This document shows, in pieces, positions 49,014 to 57,586 of a stretch of DNA of 64,000 nucleotides. Positions within the stretch are counted from its first letter, which is position 1; every line of letters begins with the position of its first letter. The stretch comes from Bacillus_AB infantis_C (GTDB lineage Bacteria; Bacillota; Bacilli; Bacillales; Cytobacillaceae): positions 132,167 through 196,166 of the forward strand of contig NZ_JBNILH010000010.1 in assembly GCF_050107595.1 (NCBI RefSeq), given 5' to 3'. A program made the translations under genes and the position numbers. A model generated the notes under the pieces. The model worked only from the letters and a program-made list of their open reading frames with translations. It did not search any database and had not been told where the DNA came from.

Positions 49014-49886
49014 TCAATTAGGCTCCACATGAACATGGACATCATAAACCCCGTGATCCTTCATCAGCGCTTTTTCCACATGTGTGGCAATATCATGTGC
49101 TTCCCTGATATCAAGTGTTGAATTGACCAGAATGACTACATCCAATACTTCATTATTGCCGTAGTTCCTTCCCTTGATTGCTTTAACACCCTTAACGCCG
49201 GGCACCTTCAGAATTTCGTCGCTGTATTTGAGGAGCAGATTTTCATCAAATCCATCAGAAAGATCATGTGAGGCCTGTATGAATATATCCCAGGCGGTCT
49301 TGCAGATCAGCAGCCCGACAATGATGGCTGTTACGGTATCAAGCCATGGCATGCTCAACTGCGAACCAAAGATCCCGGCAGCCGTTCCAATACTCACCCA
49401 GGCATCCGATAAATTATCCTTTGCTGCAGCCATGACGGCTTTGCTTTTAATCTTATCAGCCAGCCATTTATTATAACGGTACACAAAGTACATGGCAGCA
49501 GCTGAAAAAATGCCTGTATAGGCCGCGATGATATCAGGCGGCGTTTCCTTCCGCCCATCAAAAATGGAAGCTGCTCCTTCTATTAACACCTGCAGCCCGA
49601 CAGCAGCCATGATGAACGAGGCAACCATGGAGGCGATCGTCTCACTCTTCCAATGGCCATAGCCATGATTCTGGTCAGGCGGGCGCTGCGAAATTTTCAG
49701 GCCGATCAAAACGGCAACAGATGCAATGATATCAGTTGTATTATTTAAACCGTCTGCCTTCAGGGCAGCCGAATCGCTTATATATCCTACCAGGAGCTTC
49801 AGGACAGAAAGACATATGTAAGCAATGATGCTTATAATTGCCCCGCGCTCCCCCAGCTTCAGATCCTTATACTTTTGTTCTTCCAT
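49014..49886 (-). CDS. Cation diffusion facilitator family transporter
   Basis: A 290-aa protein with six helices and a C-terminal cytoplasmic domain. Metal-site residues are seen as KADGLNNTTDIIASV (Asp in helix 2, with a second Asp four residues further) and NLSDAWVSIGTAAG in helix 5. The segment GYGHWKSETI precedes helix 3, and HVEKALMKDHGVYDVHVHVEPN is the ferredoxin-like end. Exports Zn2+, Mn2+ or Fe2+. AAAGGAGG lies upstream of the ATG. Monocistronic. Confidence 0.9.
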   Translation of the reverse strand: MEEQKYKDLKLGERGAIISIIAYICLSVLKLLVGYISDSAALKADGLNNTTDIIASVAVLIGLKISQRPPDQNHGYGHWKSETIASMVASFIMAAVGLQVLIEGAASIFDGRKETPPDIIAAYTGIFSAAAMYFVYRYNKWLADKIKSKAVMAAAKDNLSDAWVSIGTAAGIFGSQLSMPWLDTVTAIIVGLLICKTAWDIFIQASHDLSDGFDENLLLKYSDEILKVPGVKGVKAIKGRNYGNNEVLDVVILVNSTLDIREAHDIATHVEKALMKDHGVYDVHVHVEPN

Positions 49887-50126
49887 CCCGGACCTCCTTT
49901 TTGCACTTGACTATAATAGCAGGCAGGAATCGGGTGGGTCTAGAGCAATCTTATTGTGTCCCCTTAACTAATTAAGGAGCAAGCAAGTAAGTTGGCTGGA
50001 GGAAAATTAACTGCGTGCAGAAAAAAAGCCGCCAGTATTCTGGGGGCTGCAGAAAACACACAAAGCCATACAGCAGCCTTGCGTGAAGTTTTTATTAGTG
50101 TCTCTATCCCAAAATTGTCTCGATTT

Positions 50127-50588
50127 TTAGAGGAACAGCTCCAATTCTCCTTTATTTCCTGTGAAGCCAGCTTTTCTGTAGAGCGGCTCCCCCTCCTTGG
50201 AAGCATGGAGCCATACCCTTTTCACTCCCCTGACCCTGCATTCATCCAAACATTCCTGCAAAAGCCTTTTCCCAATGCCAAGTCCGCGGAATTCTGGAAT
50301 TGTATACATGTTCAGTATATATGCCTCCACTCCCTTGGGGTTCCCCGGATAAGGAGGCCTCCGAAAAATAGCAATCCCGCTGGAGGCTGTCATTTTTCCA
50401 TCACTCTCAGCAAGATAAGCAATGAACTCCCCATTAGCTAAAGCTATTTGGAGATAATCTCTTGTTTCCGCGGTAATTGTTTCTTCATCTTCAGGCGACG
50501 CCAGCTCACCCAGCTCTTTTAAAAGAAGGATCCTTAAATCTAAGATACTCTCAATATGCTCAGTTGAAGCCTTTATAATAGCTGACAA
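50127..50588 (-). CDS. GNAT family N-acetyltransferase
   Basis: A 153-aa acetyl-CoA-dependent transferase. The CoA-binding motif A is PEFRGLGIGKRLLQECLDEC (R/QxxGxG/A), followed by the motif B region GVKRVWLHASKEGEPLYRKAGF. TTG start with GGAGGGG upstream. Acceptor unknown. Confidence 0.88.
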   Translation of the reverse strand: MSAIIKASTEHIESILDLRILLLKELGELASPEDEETITAETRDYLQIALANGEFIAYLAESDGKMTASSGIAIFRRPPYPGNPKGVEAYILNMYTIPEFRGLGIGKRLLQECLDECRVRGVKRVWLHASKEGEPLYRKAGFTGNKGELELFL

Positions 50589-50630
50589 TTCAACCCCTCC
50601 GCTTTCCTGGTTCCGGTTCCCTAAATAATC

Positions 50631-51113
50631 TTAATTGAAGGACTCTGCCATCTTAATCATCTGAGTTTTGCTGACTTCGCTCGGCGTCAATAATGGAATG
50701 TATGTAATCTGATAGTGGACCCCATCATCCTCCCAGTACAGGATCCTCTTATCGCCATGATCTGGAATAAATACTCCTTCCAAACCTTCTCCGATTCTGA
50801 CCTTTTCCTGTTCAATATCTTTCCCATATTCAGATTCTTCTTTTTTAATGACAAGCTCCATAGTGTTTTTGTTTTTATTCATAAAAGTCAAATCCACCTG
50901 GCCGACACCGTCTGAATAGGTTTCCCATACTTTCATGTCAGGGAAAGGCATTCTTTCCGGCAGCTTGATTTCCATCGGCAGCTTTTCCCTTTTTAGCTGC
51001 GTGGTTTCCTGTGTGTAGTCGTATTCATGCATATTTCCCCTTGCATACGTCCAGCCGCCGCCCGCTGCTGCCAATAAAAGAACAACAAGAATTAACATTC
51101 CCCGTTTATTCAA
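50631..51113 (-). CDS. Membrane-anchored protein with DUF4367-like domain
   Basis: A 160-aa protein. Short basic N-terminus, one membrane helix (about residues 5-24), then an extracellular domain with a roughly 55-residue end (YWEDDGVHYQITYIPLLTP...MIKMAESFN) resembling DUF4367. The start is uncertain. A TTG at 51113 has GAGG 8 bp upstream and fits best; the longer frame starts at 51158 without a clear site. It lies 42 bp upstream of the acetyltransferase gene. Function unknown. Confidence 0.65.
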   Translation of the reverse strand: MNKRGMLILVVLLLAAAGGGWTYARGNMHEYDYTQETTQLKREKLPMEIKLPERMPFPDMKVWETYSDGVGQVDLTFMNKNKNTMELVIKKEESEYGKDIEQEKVRIGEGLEGVFIPDHGDKRILYWEDDGVHYQITYIPLLTPSEVSKTQMIKMAESFN

Positions 51114-51188
51114 GCTACTATCCTCTCCCTCAATATGGATCTTCCTATATTCTACCATTTTCCTTTTTCCTTTTGCTTTAATCTCCGC

Positions 51189-51215
51189 AAAAAAAGAAGC
51201 AGCTCTTTAGCTGCT
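51189..51215 (-). terminator. Terminator of the thioesterase gene
   Basis: AGCAGCT (51198-51204) / AGCTGCT (51209-51215) with TTTTTTT on the minus strand side. Confidence 0.8.
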
Positions 51216-51229
51216 CCTTTGTGTGACAA

Positions 51230-51757
51230 TCATCCCCTGTCCCGCTGCCAGGGAAGGTCTGCTCCGTATTTGTTTGCACGCGCCTCGCTGTCTTTCCGGC
51301 GCTTTTTGCGGATTTCGAGACGCTCCTTGGCTGACTCATTAAGGCTTTTCTCTTCTTCTGTTTCAGGGACAACCTGCGGCACTGCAGTCGGCTTGCCCTG
51401 GTCATCTATTGCAACAAAAGTCAGGAATGAGACGGCGCATACATTCCTCTCTCCTGTAATCAGATCTTCTGCAATGACCTTGACGAAGATTTCCATTGAA
51501 GATCTCCCTGTATAGGTGACGAAAGATTCCAGGCAGACGGAATTGCTTTCATAGATCGGATGAAGGAAATCAACAGAGTCGGTGGAAGCCGTCAGCACAT
51601 TCATCCTGGCATGGCGCATAGCTGAAATAGCAGCGACATCGTCAATATAGGCCATCAGCCTTCCGCCAAACAAAGTACCATAATTATTTGTATCCGGCGG
51701 GAGCACGATGCTCGTTTTTACAACAAAAGACTCCCGGCAAAATTTTTTGTTTTCCAT
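51230..51757 (-). CDS. Acyl-CoA thioesterase (hotdog fold, YkhA-like)
   Basis: A 175-aa protein. VLPPDTNNYGTLFGGRLMAYIDDVAAISAMRHAR is the HotDog active-site region of the BFIT/acyl-CoA hydrolase family, followed by VDFLHPIYESNSV. The C-terminal 45 residues are charged and probably disordered (EETEEEKSLNESAKERLEIRKKRRK). It hydrolyses acyl-CoA to free acid. ATG at 51757 with AAAGGGG 7 bp upstream. Confidence 0.9.
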   Translation of the reverse strand: MENKKFCRESFVVKTSIVLPPDTNNYGTLFGGRLMAYIDDVAAISAMRHARMNVLTASTDSVDFLHPIYESNSVCLESFVTYTGRSSMEIFVKVIAEDLITGERNVCAVSFLTFVAIDDQGKPTAVPQVVPETEEEKSLNESAKERLEIRKKRRKDSEARANKYGADLPWQRDRG

Positions 51758-51881
51758 GATAATGCCCCTTTGCAAGAAATAAACTTATGTATCCATCTTA
51801 CCAGATTCCCCTTTTTGCGGCCCGGGAATCCTGTTCTTGCGAGAAGTTTTATTAAAAATTGGCTGCTCTTTAATAATATGG

Positions 51882-51929
51882 TTGAAAATTCCTTTTTGAA
51901 TGCATATAATTTAATTAACCACTGTTCAA
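51882..51929 (+). promoter_or_regulatory. tetR promoter and operator
   Basis: TTGAAA (51882-51887), 17 bp, TATAAT (51905-51910), followed by TTAACCACTGTTCAA (51915-51929), the inverse of the site TTGAACACTGGTCAA found before the downstream epimerase gene. Confidence 0.75.
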
Positions 51930-51957
51930 TAAAAAATATTCAGCAAAGGTGATCATC

Positions 51958-52545
51958 ATGTCTCCAAGAAAATCTGCACAGTCTGAGCTGACAAAAGAAG
52001 CAATCCTGGACGCCGCAAGAGAACTTTTTGTGGCACAAGGCTACAGCTCCGCCTCAATGAGGAAGGTGGCCCAGGCCCTGAACTGCAGCCATGGCGCCCT
52101 TTATTATCATTTTAAAAATAAAGCTGAGCTTTTCTACGGCATAGCGGAGCAAGGGTTTGAAAAATTAAATGCTCTGCTGAAGGAAATCATGGGCCGCACG
52201 GGGTTGTCGAATGAAGAAAAGCTGTTTGAGATCCTTCTCGGCTATATCCGTTTCGGATTGACCCACCAAAAGCATTATGAAGTGATGTTTCTGATCCGTG
52301 ATGAAGAACTGGACTGCTATATGCAGGAAGCGCCTTATGAAAGCTACCAGCACTTTGCCGAAGCGATTGCCGTCCTTCTTCCAAAGCCGCCTGCTGCCCA
52401 GCAAATCTGGTCTGCTTTTATCAGCCTGCACGGTTTTGTCACCCACTTCAGCCGCTCAGAGGCTGAGTTTGAGGAAACACAAGACCTTGCCCGCACGCAC
52501 GCGCGCTTCATCATTGGCGGATTAGAGGCTGCAGCTAAATCATAA
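51958..52545 (+). CDS. TetR family transcriptional regulator
   Basis: A 195-aa repressor. N-terminal HTH with AILDAARELFVAQGYSSASMRKVAQALNCSHGALYYHFKNKAELFYG (about residues 15-60). The ligand-binding helices follow, with no recognisable effector family. ATG at 51958 with AAGGTG upstream. An operator-like palindrome lies in its own promoter and again before the next gene, so it probably represses itself and the epimerase. Confidence 0.88.
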   Translation: MSPRKSAQSELTKEAILDAARELFVAQGYSSASMRKVAQALNCSHGALYYHFKNKAELFYGIAEQGFEKLNALLKEIMGRTGLSNEEKLFEILLGYIRFGLTHQKHYEVMFLIRDEELDCYMQEAPYESYQHFAEAIAVLLPKPPAAQQIWSAFISLHGFVTHFSRSEAEFEETQDLARTHARFIIGGLEAAAKS

Positions 52546-52574
52546 AAAAGAAATGGAATCCATTTCTTTTTTTA
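52544..52574 (+). terminator. Terminator between tetR and the epimerase gene
   Basis: AAAGAAATGGA / TCCATTTCTTT stem followed by a T run, just before the second operator. Confidence 0.75.
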
Positions 52575-52583
52575 ACACATCAA

Positions 52584-52598
52584 TTGAACACTGGTCAA
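52584..52598 (+). promoter_or_regulatory. Second TetR operator candidate
   Basis: TTGAACACTGGTCAA, 15-bp near-perfect palindrome with a central C, 23 bp before the epimerase ATG and matching the site at 51915-51929 in 13-14 positions when inverted. Confidence 0.65.
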
Positions 52599-52621
52599 TA
52601 ACCAAAAGGGAGAGAATCATT

Positions 52622-53563
52622 ATGAAAACTGCATTAGTATTAGGAGCTGCCGGCGGAATGGGCTATTCACTCACTGAAGCACTGCTTAACAAGGGCTTTC
52701 ATGTCCTTGCTGCCTCAAGATCGCTTGAAAACCTGGAAAAGCTGCGCAGAGTCTCCGGAATGGCGCCTGATATCATCACGTGCGACGCCATGGACAGGGC
52801 TGCGGTAAAGCAGGCCGTTTCCCAGGCAGATCTTGTTTTTCACAGCATTAATATCCCCTATCAGGACTGGGGCAGCCTTTCCATCATCATGACCAACATC
52901 CTCGAAGAATGCCGCATCCAGAACAAACCTTTCATCTACACAGACAATATCTATGCATACGGCAGGCAAGTATCCCCTGTCAATGAAGCCGCGGTTAAAA
53001 ATCCGCATACGAAAAAAGGCAAGATCCGCCTGGAGCTCCTTGAACAGATCCGGAAGTCAGGAACCCGCTACATCATTGCCCATTTCCCTGATTTCTATGG
53101 ACCTGACACAAGCAATACCCTGCTTGACTATACGTTCAAGAAGGCCATAGCTAAGAACAAGGCAGGCTTTCTCGGCAAAACTAATCTTGACCGGGAATTT
53201 ATTTATATTAAGGATGCCGCCGAAGCACTGGCAGAGCTTGCGCTGCATGAGGAAGCATATGGCGAGGACTGGAATATTCCAGGGTCCGGCACAATTACCG
53301 GCAAGGAGATCGAAGCGGTATTGGCTGGATACTTCAACAGGCCGATCAAGCTATGGCCCATTTCAGGCTGGATGATCCAGTCCATCGGCCTCTTTGATCC
53401 TTTCATGAGAGAATACGCCGAAATGATGTATCTGAACGAAACGCCCGTTATTCTGGATGGCTCGAAATACGAAAGGCTGATTGGCCCTATTCCAAGGACC
53501 CCTTATAGCGAGGGCATAACCGCAGCACTGCGGCAGCTCGAGTCCCAGCCCGCTGCACGATAA
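52622..53563 (+). CDS. NAD-dependent epimerase/dehydratase (NmrA/SDR-like)
   Basis: A 313-aa extended short-chain dehydrogenase. MKTALVLGAAGGMGYSLTEA contains the GxxGxxG dinucleotide site; FIYTDNIYAYGRQ holds the YxxxK-like region in modified form and GNSNT-type DFYGPDTSNTLLDYT follows. ATG at 52622 with GGGAGAG 7 bp upstream. It is regulated by the adjacent TetR. Physiological substrate unknown. Confidence 0.82.
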   Translation: MKTALVLGAAGGMGYSLTEALLNKGFHVLAASRSLENLEKLRRVSGMAPDIITCDAMDRAAVKQAVSQADLVFHSINIPYQDWGSLSIIMTNILEECRIQNKPFIYTDNIYAYGRQVSPVNEAAVKNPHTKKGKIRLELLEQIRKSGTRYIIAHFPDFYGPDTSNTLLDYTFKKAIAKNKAGFLGKTNLDREFIYIKDAAEALAELALHEEAYGEDWNIPGSGTITGKEIEAVLAGYFNRPIKLWPISGWMIQSIGLFDPFMREYAEMMYLNETPVILDGSKYERLIGPIPRTPYSEGITAALRQLESQPAAR

Positions 53564-53635
53564 TATGGAGATGGCTGCTCTTGGCGCAGACTTTTGGTTT
53601 TGCAGGGTGAACTGAGGATTTCTGATGATAGATCA

Positions 53636-54235
53636 TGAGATTTAGAGGGTTCGAGTGTGGATCTGAGGCTCTCTATTTTAGAAAATGTGATTCAGAGGGT
53701 TCTAGTCGAGCCAACTAAGACCCTCTATCCTACAAATTGTGATTCAGAGGGTTCTAGTCACGCGAACTAAGACCCTCTATCCTACAAATTGTGATTCAGA
53801 AGGTCCTAGTCAAGCCAACTAAGACCCTCTATTCTCGAAAATGTGATTCAGAAGGTCCTAGTCAAGCCAACTAAGACCCTCTATTCTTAAAAACGAGATT
53901 CAGAGGGTTCTAGTCCAGCGAACTAAGACCCTCTATTCTACAAAATGTAATTCAGAGGGTTCTAGTCAAACCAACTAAGACCCTCTATCCTACAAAATGT
54001 GATTCAGAGGGTTCTAGTCACGCGAACTAAGACCCTCTATTCTACAAAATGTAATTCAGAGGGTTCTAGTCAAACCAACTAAGACCCTCTATCCTACAAA
54101 ATGTGATTCAGAGGGTTCTAGTCACGCGAACTAAGACCCTCTATCCTCGAAAATGGGATTCAGAGGGTTCTAGTCGAGCAATTCAAGTCCCTCTATTCCC
54201 GAAAATGGAATTCAGGGGGTTCCAGTGCGGCCACC
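53636..54235. repeat. 52-bp tandem repeat array (about 10 copies plus degenerate ends)
   Basis: Unit GATTCAGAGGGTTCTAGTCA followed by about 12 bases and AACTAAGACCCTCTATYCTA. Each unit contains AGAGGGTTCTAGT and ACTAAGACCCTCT, which pair to give a hairpin. Copies from 53690 to about 54200 are spaced 52 bp. Two successive units (the AAACC and ACGCG variants) recur as a 104-bp pair, so the array has grown by block duplication. No coding potential; it fills the gap between the epimerase and corA genes. Confidence 0.9.
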
Positions 54236-54333
54236 TGGGAGCTGCTAAAAAAACTCCACTCAAAAAACCCCTTCAGGCAGACATTTTCCTCATGTCTGCC
54301 TGAAAGGGTCCACACACCTGCGAGAGGCTCTTG

Positions 54334-55275
54334 TTATTTAAAAAACGAATTCTTTTTTCTCCCTTTAAGAATATCGCCCATCCAGCCTTTGCTGCGCAGA
54401 ATCAGATAAATGCCGATGGTGGAGGCAATCATGAGGACGATGGCGAATAGATAACCCCATTTCCACTCCAGCTCCGGCATCAGCTTAAAGTTCATTCCCC
54501 AGATTGCTCCGAGTGCAGTTATTGGTGTAAAAAGGGTCGTAAGCACGGTGAGTGTCTTCATGATTTCATTTCCCCTGTGGGCAGAAACGACTTCCTCAAT
54601 GTGGACAAGCGTCGCGATTTCCTGCTGGTATTCCCTGATCAGCATCATGGCCCGGTCCGTCCTCATAGCGGTCCGCTGATATTGTCTTCCGTCAGTTGCG
54701 AAATCGCCAAATGCCTCTTCAGCAGCAATTTTCAGCTCCTGGAAAGGCACCGTGAGGTTTTTCCAGACAAGAAGCTCATGGCGGGATTCATAGATTTCCT
54801 CAAAGGTGCTGAGGCTGTTTCTTTGTTTAACCTTCCAGAGAAGATCGTTCAGTTTTTTCTCATATCCATCTATTTTGGTTAAATTGGAGTCCAGTATCTG
54901 CCCCAAAAAGACAAAGAAACCTTCGATAGCATTATCCGCAGCATCCATTTGCTTTAAAAGCAAATTCTCCCGTACAGAATCTATGGCATCAAATTTAAAA
55001 TTCACGGTGATTAAAAATTCCCTCGTAAGAAAGAAATGGAAAAAGTTATAATCCTTCTGGTCCTCCAGCGTCTGCTGGTAAATCAGCGAGCCGCGGATAT
55101 GCTCCCTGCCAGGTATCAGTGTATCCATCTGGAGGCAGTTCGTATCACTTTCGCTCGAAGAGTCCCTCCACTCCTTGATGGCTTTATCAAAATGTTCCTC
55201 ATTTAAACTCAATAATTCATCTATCGTATGGAAATTATGCCAAGTCCATTTGTTGTCATTCAATTTATACTTCAT
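54334..55275 (-). CDS. CorA family divalent cation transporter
   Basis: A 313-aa protein. A long N-terminal cytoplasmic helical domain is followed by two C-terminal helices with the GMN signature (AIWGMNFKLMPELEWKWGY, about residues 270-288) that forms the pore entrance. Transports Mg2+ or Co2+. ATG at 55275 with GGGGG 5 bp upstream. A frame extension of 32 residues upstream is possible but lacks family similarity. Single gene. Confidence 0.88.
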   Translation of the reverse strand: MKYKLNDNKWTWHNFHTIDELLSLNEEHFDKAIKEWRDSSSESDTNCLQMDTLIPGREHIRGSLIYQQTLEDQKDYNFFHFFLTREFLITVNFKFDAIDSVRENLLLKQMDAADNAIEGFFVFLGQILDSNLTKIDGYEKKLNDLLWKVKQRNSLSTFEEIYESRHELLVWKNLTVPFQELKIAAEEAFGDFATDGRQYQRTAMRTDRAMMLIREYQQEIATLVHIEEVVSAHRGNEIMKTLTVLTTLFTPITALGAIWGMNFKLMPELEWKWGYLFAIVLMIASTIGIYLILRSKGWMGDILKGRKKNSFFK

Positions 55276-55465
55276 GGTATCCCCCGCCTTTCTTTTCCTG
55301 TTTCCCTGCTCACAGGCTTCCTTAAACCAATTTAGCAAGGAAGCAGATAAAGGTTTTACCAGTTTCTCCAAATACTGATGCAGCGGGCCAGGTTTGAGTA
55401 TGATTCAAAAGGGTACATGTAAAGCAAGCCAAATTAAATCATTTTTAAAGGAGGAGCTTTTTACC

Positions 55466-55732
55466 ATGAATACTCGTCCAATGAATTCGTATATCCTTGC
55501 CGGAGTCGGCATCAGCAGCATCCTGCTGCTTGCGTTGAAAAGCAGAAAGAGAATCCAGACATTCACAGTGAATGTGACAAACAAAGTACTTCCTTCCAAA
55601 GCGAAAAATCACCGGGTGGTACCGGTTGAAAAAGGCGGGCATCCAGATCCGTATGATGTCCAGGATAATAAAATGGTTGATGAAGGATCCATGTACGCTG
55701 TGAATTATTACAACGAGAAGGAACAGGCCTGA
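55466..55732 (+). CDS. Small membrane-anchored protein (88 aa)
   Basis: One N-terminal membrane helix (about residues 7-24, NSYILAGVGISSILLLAL), a basic stop-transfer stretch (KSRKR) and a hydrophilic tail ending in NYYNEKEQA. GGAGGAG lies upstream. It is 54 bp before the TrkA-C gene in the same orientation, with a terminator between them. Function unknown. Confidence 0.7.
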   Translation: MNTRPMNSYILAGVGISSILLLALKSRKRIQTFTVNVTNKVLPSKAKNHRVVPVEKGGHPDPYDVQDNKMVDEGSMYAVNYYNEKEQA

Positions 55733-55760
55733 AGCGATTTTTATCCTTCAGGCTTATTTT
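55727..55760 (+). terminator. Terminator after the small membrane-protein gene
   Basis: GCCTGAAG (55727-55734) / CTTCAGGC (55746-55753) then TTATTTTTG; it overlaps the stop codon. Confidence 0.75.
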
Positions 55761-55786
55761 TGTCCAAGAGGAATTAGGGGGATATT

Positions 55787-56479
55787 ATGGCTTATCTGTT
55801 TATTTTTTCATATATCATCATTATCCTGGCGGTTATTGAAATCAGTGCCCTTCTATTTATCTATACCGGGCTTGATAAGCAGATTGCCCGCTTTCAGGTT
55901 ATCTCCATGATGACGGGAACCGGATTCACAACAGGGGAGTCCGAGCTGATTCTTGAGCATCCATTGAGGAGAAAAATCAGCGCCTTTCTGATTTTATTCG
56001 GCGCTTTTTCCCTTGCTGTCATTATTTCCACTATCAGCAGCATTCTGTCCGATAATTTTTACACCAAAGAGGTAGGATATGTCATCATCGTTCTTTTCCT
56101 GATTATCCTGCTATTGAAGCTGCCTTTTGTGCGGAACAAGCTGATTGACTGGCTGAAGCATAATGCCGAAGAACATTATGACTTCACGGACCTGCCGATA
56201 AAAGATGTCCTGCTGACAGATGATGACGACTACATTTTAGAATATCCCGTACTGGAGGATTCTCCGTTTGCAGGAAAGAAACTGAGTGAAATCATCGATC
56301 CCGAGAAGGATGATGTGGTTGTCCTGTATGTCAGGAGAGGCGAAATCACAATCCGGAAGGAATGCCTGTCCACTGAAATACAGGAAGGGGACGATATCTT
56401 CGTTTACGGAGACAAAGAGACCATCAAAAAGATATTCGGAGATGAGACAGAGGGCAAGGACGTCAAGAAGGAGGGCTGA
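55787..56479 (+). CDS. Membrane protein with C-terminal TrkA-C (RCK-C) domain
   Basis: A 230-aa protein. Three hydrophobic segments (about residues 3-27, 65-85 and 95-113), the second preceded by MMTGTGFTTGESELILEHP. That sequence resembles the filter region of TrkH/KtrB-type potassium carriers but is too short to form a channel. The C-terminal 75 residues (VLEDSPFAGKKLSEI...EGDDIFVYGDKETI) are a TrkA-C domain that usually binds a small ligand such as c-di-AMP. Possibly a sensor or regulatory subunit of ion transport. Confidence 0.75.
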   Translation: MAYLFIFSYIIIILAVIEISALLFIYTGLDKQIARFQVISMMTGTGFTTGESELILEHPLRRKISAFLILFGAFSLAVIISTISSILSDNFYTKEVGYVIIVLFLIILLLKLPFVRNKLIDWLKHNAEEHYDFTDLPIKDVLLTDDDDYILEYPVLEDSPFAGKKLSEIIDPEKDDVVVLYVRRGEITIRKECLSTEIQEGDDIFVYGDKETIKKIFGDETEGKDVKKEG

Positions 56480-56482
56480 CCG

Positions 56483-57016
56483 TTACTCACCGCCCAGCCT
56501 GGCTTTAAGCCTTTCTTTCCCTCTTTTCATTCTCGTTTTTACAGTAGACATCGGCGCATCCACTTCAGCGCTGATTTCCATCAATGTCCGGTTATGGTAG
56601 TAGAACAGCAGAAGCGGGTCCCGGTACATTTCAGGCAGTGAGCCTATCGTTTCCACCATTTCCTCGCGGCTGGATTTATGGAGGAATTCCTCCTCAGGCT
56701 CCGGACTTTTTTCCGCTTCCATGGAATATTTGTAAGCCTCTTCCTCCCAGAATCTCTTTTCCTTTTTCTCTTTTCTCCAGAAGTCCCTGCACTTATTAAT
56801 AGCAATCCTGTAAAGCCAGCTTCTGAATTTGGCTTCTTCCTTGAAGGCCGGAAAAGCGAGAAAGGCAGAGATCAGAACCTCCTGATAAAGGTCTTCCGCC
56901 TGCTCTTTATGGCGGATCAGCGAATAAATATATTTATAGATAGAGAGTCCGTTTTCCTTGATTAGGTGGTCAAAACGGCTTTGGCCGGTTTTGTTTTCCT
57001 GATATTGGGGCAGCAT
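56483..57016 (-). CDS. ECF-type RNA polymerase sigma factor
   Basis: A 177-aa sigma factor. Region 2 includes HKEQAEDLYQEVLISAFLAF and FRSWLYRIAINKCRDFWRK; region 4 contains LPEMYRDPLLLFYYHNRTLMEISAEVDAPMSTVKTRMKRGKERL. The start at 57016 has AAAGGAG 8 bp upstream; the longer frame to 57049 does not. No gene with the pattern of a membrane anti-sigma factor is adjacent, so partner and trigger are unknown. Confidence 0.88.
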   Translation of the reverse strand: MLPQYQENKTGQSRFDHLIKENGLSIYKYIYSLIRHKEQAEDLYQEVLISAFLAFPAFKEEAKFRSWLYRIAINKCRDFWRKEKKEKRFWEEEAYKYSMEAEKSPEPEEEFLHKSSREEMVETIGSLPEMYRDPLLLFYYHNRTLMEISAEVDAPMSTVKTRMKRGKERLKARLGGE

Positions 57017-57097
57017 GCTTTCTTCTCCTTTCCCCATTTGCGTTTTCATTTAATAAACGCACAAAAGGAATGCCTCCCCTACAGTTTTACAAAAAAA

Positions 57098-57535
57098 TTA
57101 TGATGTTGGCTCCAGCCTGTACTTTTCCCTCAGCAGGAAGATCCCTTCTTTACATACCCCATAGGGAAGCCATGAGCAGCCTTCACATAAATAGTCCAGG
57201 TCATCCGGATGGACCTTGGCAGCTGTCAGGCTGAGCAGCAGATGCTTATCATACTCCCTGTTTTCCTCTATTCCCAGGTGCTCAATCACCTTTGCATCCA
57301 TGGACAGCACATGAGCATTTGATCCCTCGCTTGCCTCGCAAATCACCTTTCCCTTATGCGGGCAAGCCCCGCAGGCGTGGTCGAAATCAGCCACTGCCTT
57401 GATTCTGAATTGCTTGCGGTCATTCCGGATATCCTCCACAATCTCTGCCATATTTTCCACGAATCCCGGGCTGTAGCCCATCCCCCGGAAACCATGGACA
57501 CATAATAGATGGTGGCCCCTAAGCGTTCGATCCAT
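57098..57535 (-). CDS. DUF1284 protein with cysteine clusters
   Basis: A 145-aa protein: MDRTLRGHHLLCVHGFRGMG, then SPGFVENM is the DUF1284 start. Cysteines in CGACPHKGKVIC and CEGCSWLPYGVC may bind an iron-sulphur cluster or zinc. AAAGGA is 9 bp before the ATG at 57535. Between the sigma and flippase genes on the same strand. Function unknown. Confidence 0.82.
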   Translation of the reverse strand: MDRTLRGHHLLCVHGFRGMGYSPGFVENMAEIVEDIRNDRKQFRIKAVADFDHACGACPHKGKVICEASEGSNAHVLSMDAKVIEHLGIEENREYDKHLLLSLTAAKVHPDDLDYLCEGCSWLPYGVCKEGIFLLREKYRLEPTS

Positions 57536-57586
57536 TACCATCACTCCTTTACATCTACCAATTCTCCATTCAGCCGGAAAATCCTT

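Noticed and set aside
53636..54235. CRISPR array
   Set aside because: The repeats are direct 52-bp units with no unique spacers, and no cas genes are present; the variable positions are point changes.
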